Shown here one piece after another: positions 6,519 through 8,491 of a stretch of DNA of 8,491 nucleotides. The stretch's first letter is position 1, and each line of letters opens with the position of its first letter. The stretch is taken from positions 1-8,491 of the forward strand of contig WQZE01000032.1 in assembly GCA_009780875.1 (NCBI GenBank), given 5' to 3'. Source of the stretch: Bacillota bacterium (GTDB taxonomy: Bacteria; Bacillota; Clostridia; Christensenellales; Pumilibacteraceae). A program made the position numbers and the translations under genes. The notes below the pieces were generated by a model. The model had not been told where the DNA came from, made no database searches, and was given only the letters and a program-made list of their open reading frames with translations.

Positions 6519-7187
6519 ATGATAATAAGTTATTCACTAAAACGGAGTAGGCGAAAAACCATTGCCATCAAGGTCTTGGATGGCAAGGTGCAGGTGACGG
6601 CACCGATGCGTGCGAGCAAAGATTTGATTGAGCAATTTGTTTTTTCAAAATCAGGGTGGATACACGAGGTGCTAGAAAAAACGCACAAAGAAAAAAGTCG
6701 CTTTGAAGAACTCATCCAGCAGCATTATTGTCTGCTAGAAGGAGACTTGATTGAAATTGATTTTGAGAGCGGTATACGCACCAAGTTCAAAAATGGCGTG
6801 CTTTGGATAGACAAAAAATACTTTGGAGATAGACAGGGCATTTTTTTGCAGATTGCCAAAGCATACAAAAAAAGGGCATCCGTAGACTTGATAAATCGTT
6901 GCAAAGAGGTGGCTGCCAAGTTTGATTTTGCTTGTGGGGACATCGGACTCACCAATGCCAAAAAAAAATGGGGCAGTTGTGATAGCAAGGGCAACATTCG
7001 GCTCAATTTTAGGTTGCTTATGTTGAGACCGCTTTTGCAAGAGTATGTAATTATTCACGAACTTTGCCATATTTTGGAACACAATCATAGTGCAAAATTT
7101 TGGGAAAAAGTGGCGTTGTTTTGTCCAGGCTACAAACAACTCAAAAAAGAACTGAAAGGCTACTCGCTCCTCAACACTATCTATTAG
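6519..7187 (+). CDS. YgjP-type zinc metallopeptidase domain protein (M48-related, DUF45)
   Basis: The 222-residue product belongs to the YgjP/DUF45 group of soluble predicted zinc metalloproteases. The N terminus, ISYSLKRSRRKTIAIKVLDG with VQVTAPMRASKDLIEQFV, matches the usual family opening. WGSCDSKGNIRLNFRLLML precedes the zinc motif HELCHILEHNHSAKFW, where His180, Glu181, His184 and His190 are the probable ligands and catalytic base (HExxH-x5-H). The start is not certain. ATG 6519 agrees with family length but has only a weak, distant GGAGAG (6495-6500). GTG 6471 has an ideal AGGAG at 6459-6463, but that site is locked in the 16-bp hairpin and would add 16 residues. The ATG at 6444 has no binding site. 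The substrate is unknown. Adjacent type I restriction genes, sometimes linked to this family, are absent. Confidence 0.85.
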   Translation: MIISYSLKRSRRKTIAIKVLDGKVQVTAPMRASKDLIEQFVFSKSGWIHEVLEKTHKEKSRFEELIQQHYCLLEGDLIEIDFESGIRTKFKNGVLWIDKKYFGDRQGIFLQIAKAYKKRASVDLINRCKEVAAKFDFACGDIGLTNAKKKWGSCDSKGNIRLNFRLLMLRPLLQEYVIIHELCHILEHNHSAKFWEKVALFCPGYKQLKKELKGYSLLNTIY

Positions 7188-7296
7188 GGGCAATTCTCTC
7201 ACAATGGCGAATGGCGGGGATGCAAAGGGATTGGTATGGTGTGCCAACAAGTAGGACAATTGAAAAGAGCGGAAAGGCTTTGCTGTCAATGTCATC
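7188..7296. other. Gap between convergent genes, nothing recognised
   Basis: This 109-base stretch separates the tail-to-tail YgjP-type and WG-like genes. I see no convincing hairpin with a T tract for either strand. The only structure is a short AATGGCG direct duplication near 7203-7215 and a four-base TTGG/CCAA pairing, both too weak to call. Confidence 0.5.
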
Positions 7297-8491
7297 TTAG
7301 GTGTCCAAAATTTCACAAAGAAGTTCGTATTGGTCACGAACAAGTAGGATATCGCTATCATACACGCTTGCATTGGTGACGCTTTGCAAAAGTGGTGTGA
7401 GCATTGCGTCTGTTTGCACCAAGTCTATTTGCACACCATCATAGTTGAGAATCATCCCACCATCAAAGGGTAAGATAGCATACATATTGTCAAGGACAAG
7501 GTTGAGTTGTAGGGGGATTTTTGTTTGCAAAGAGTGTGATTGCTTGGATGGGGAGACAAGTTGATACATCAAAAAGGTGCCTTGCTTGGATTTTCCAACC
7601 AAAAAACTCCCAATAAAACCGGATTCCAAAGAGACCAAACGAGTCTCCAAAGAGGTATTGAGTGCATTGTCAAATAGGGTGAGACCGTTTGTGCCAAACA
7701 GGATGAGTAGCCCGTGTCCATAGCCTGCAATGCGTTGGGCAGTGGGCACCAAAAGAGGGGCATAATATCCATCGGCATAGACAATGTATCTTGTCCCGTC
7801 CAAGATAGCAATCGTGGTGCCATAGCAAAAGTCTTGTATGGAGTCAAATAGTGGGTCAACCAAGATTTTGGAGTCTTTGTATACGCCAAATTTTTTGTTT
7901 TGTGGAGAGTATATTATCCAAAAATGCTCTTTGGATACACTGGTTGCAAGATAGTCGTCAAAGAGAATGGGTTCAAAATGCAGAGTCAACAAGCCTTGTT
8001 CATTTTGCAACCGTTGATTGTCATACAAGGAGATGGATTGAGTGCTCGTTGTGGTGGATACGAGCACAAATCGTCCGTATTGTGTGGGTGCAGATGATTT
8101 TTGAGAGGTTTGCTGATACAGTTCATAGATAGATTCGTGGCGTGCAAGAAGCAGCCCGTATGCAAATTCAATTTTTTGGTATTGCAGTGGCAACACGGGT
8201 GAAAAATCAAAGTCTACATAGCCATAAAGCCCGTTGGACTCAATGATTTGCCCACCCAAGGACAAGGAGCCCTGTGGGCTCAAATCACTCTTGGGTGCAA
8301 ATCGTGTGGGTAAATCTGGGAAAACTTGTCCAATGCTGGGTGGGGTCTCAGGCAAGAGTGGCTCTTTGATTGGATGGTTGATAGGATTCCACAAAAAAAT
8401 TTTTGCACTTGCCAGCAAAAGCAAGGCAAGTACAAGGGTACAGAGCGTCATCATCCATACAAAGATTTCTAGTTTTGTACGGTGTGACCAA
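7297..8491 (-). CDS. Membrane-anchored WG-like repeat protein, 5'-partial
   Basis: The minus-strand frame is open from the right window edge to the TAA at 7297-7299, so the true start may lie outside; the ATG at 8454 would give 385 residues. Codons upstream of it read WSHRTKLEIFVW and run straight into a hydrophobic segment (MMTLCTLVLALLLLASAKIF, about 8395-8472 overall). Basic residues before this segment suggest a type II anchor with a large outer domain. A proline-rich linker (about 24-60, counted from 8454) follows. Two stretches resemble WG repeats: GLYGYVDFDFSPVLPLQY at 75-92 and KKFGVYKDSKILVDPLFDSI at 187-206. The rest is beta-rich with tandem hydrophobic strands, suggesting a propeller-like fold. 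No catalytic motif is visible and no function is assigned. It is the only minus-strand gene and has no recognised neighbour. Confidence 0.75.
   Translation of the reverse strand, partial: WSHRTKLEIFVWMMTLCTLVLALLLLASAKIFLWNPINHPIKEPLLPETPPSIGQVFPDLPTRFAPKSDLSPQGSLSLGGQIIESNGLYGYVDFDFSPVLPLQYQKIEFAYGLLLARHESIYELYQQTSQKSSAPTQYGRFVLVSTTTSTQSISLYDNQRLQNEQGLLTLHFEPILFDDYLATSVSKEHFWIIYSPQNKKFGVYKDSKILVDPLFDSIQDFCYGTTIAILDGTRYIVYADGYYAPLLVPTAQRIAGYGHGLLILFGTNGLTLFDNALNTSLETRLVSLESGFIGSFLVGKSKQGTFLMYQLVSPSKQSHSLQTKIPLQLNLVLDNMYAILPFDGGMILNYDGVQIDLVQTDAMLTPLLQSVTNASVYDSDILLVRDQYELLCEILDT

Noticed and set aside
7100..7300. 66-codon plus-strand frame bridging the convergent gap
   Set aside because: It starts out of frame inside the metallopeptidase gene, with no ribosome binding site of its own and no motif.

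Overview
The window reads as chromosomal core DNA from a low-to-mid G+C Gram-positive bacterium, most likely an uncultured Clostridia-type member of the Bacillota. The evidence is the gene pairs (truB-ribF, ruvX with a DUF1292 gene, Xaa-Pro peptidase with efp), strong AGGAGG-type ribosome binding sites, and two vegetative promoters of the TTGACA-17-TATAAT class with extended -10 elements. No taxon can be fixed without a database search.

Layout, left to right. (1) Positions 1-2725 hold truB (5' end cut by the window edge), ribF and an endonuclease IV-like TIM-barrel gene, tightly packed and probably one operon. (2) Positions 2726-2925 are an AT-rich gap with a convincing promoter. (3) ruvX and a DUF1292 gene follow (2926-3914) and end at a 10-bp terminator-like hairpin (3966-4000). 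(4) A hypoxanthine/deoxyinosine-DNA glycosylase-like gene (4037-4546) starts just after that hairpin. (5) A near-consensus promoter (4647-4675) drives an M24 Xaa-Pro peptidase and efp (4708-6422), with an unusual hairpin between the two. (6) A perfect 16-bp inverted repeat (6448-6491) separates efp from a YgjP-type zinc metallopeptidase gene (6519-7187). (7) Convergent to all of these, the minus strand carries a membrane-anchored protein with WG-like repeats (7297-8491), cut by the right window edge.

The genes are mostly housekeeping: tRNA pseudouridylation, FAD/FMN synthesis, rRNA/Holliday-junction nuclease function, proline peptide turnover and translation of proline stretches. Two repair-type genes, the endonuclease IV-like protein and the deoxyinosine glycosylase, could act in sequence in base excision repair, but that link is inferred from family knowledge. 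I see no mobile element, CRISPR array, tRNA or rRNA gene. No non-coding stretch exceeds 300 bases; the largest are 2726-2925 and 4547-4707. I found no clear new multi-gene system. The most unusual items are the minus-strand WG-like protein, the two large hairpins around efp, and the divergent metal site of the endonuclease IV-like protein.
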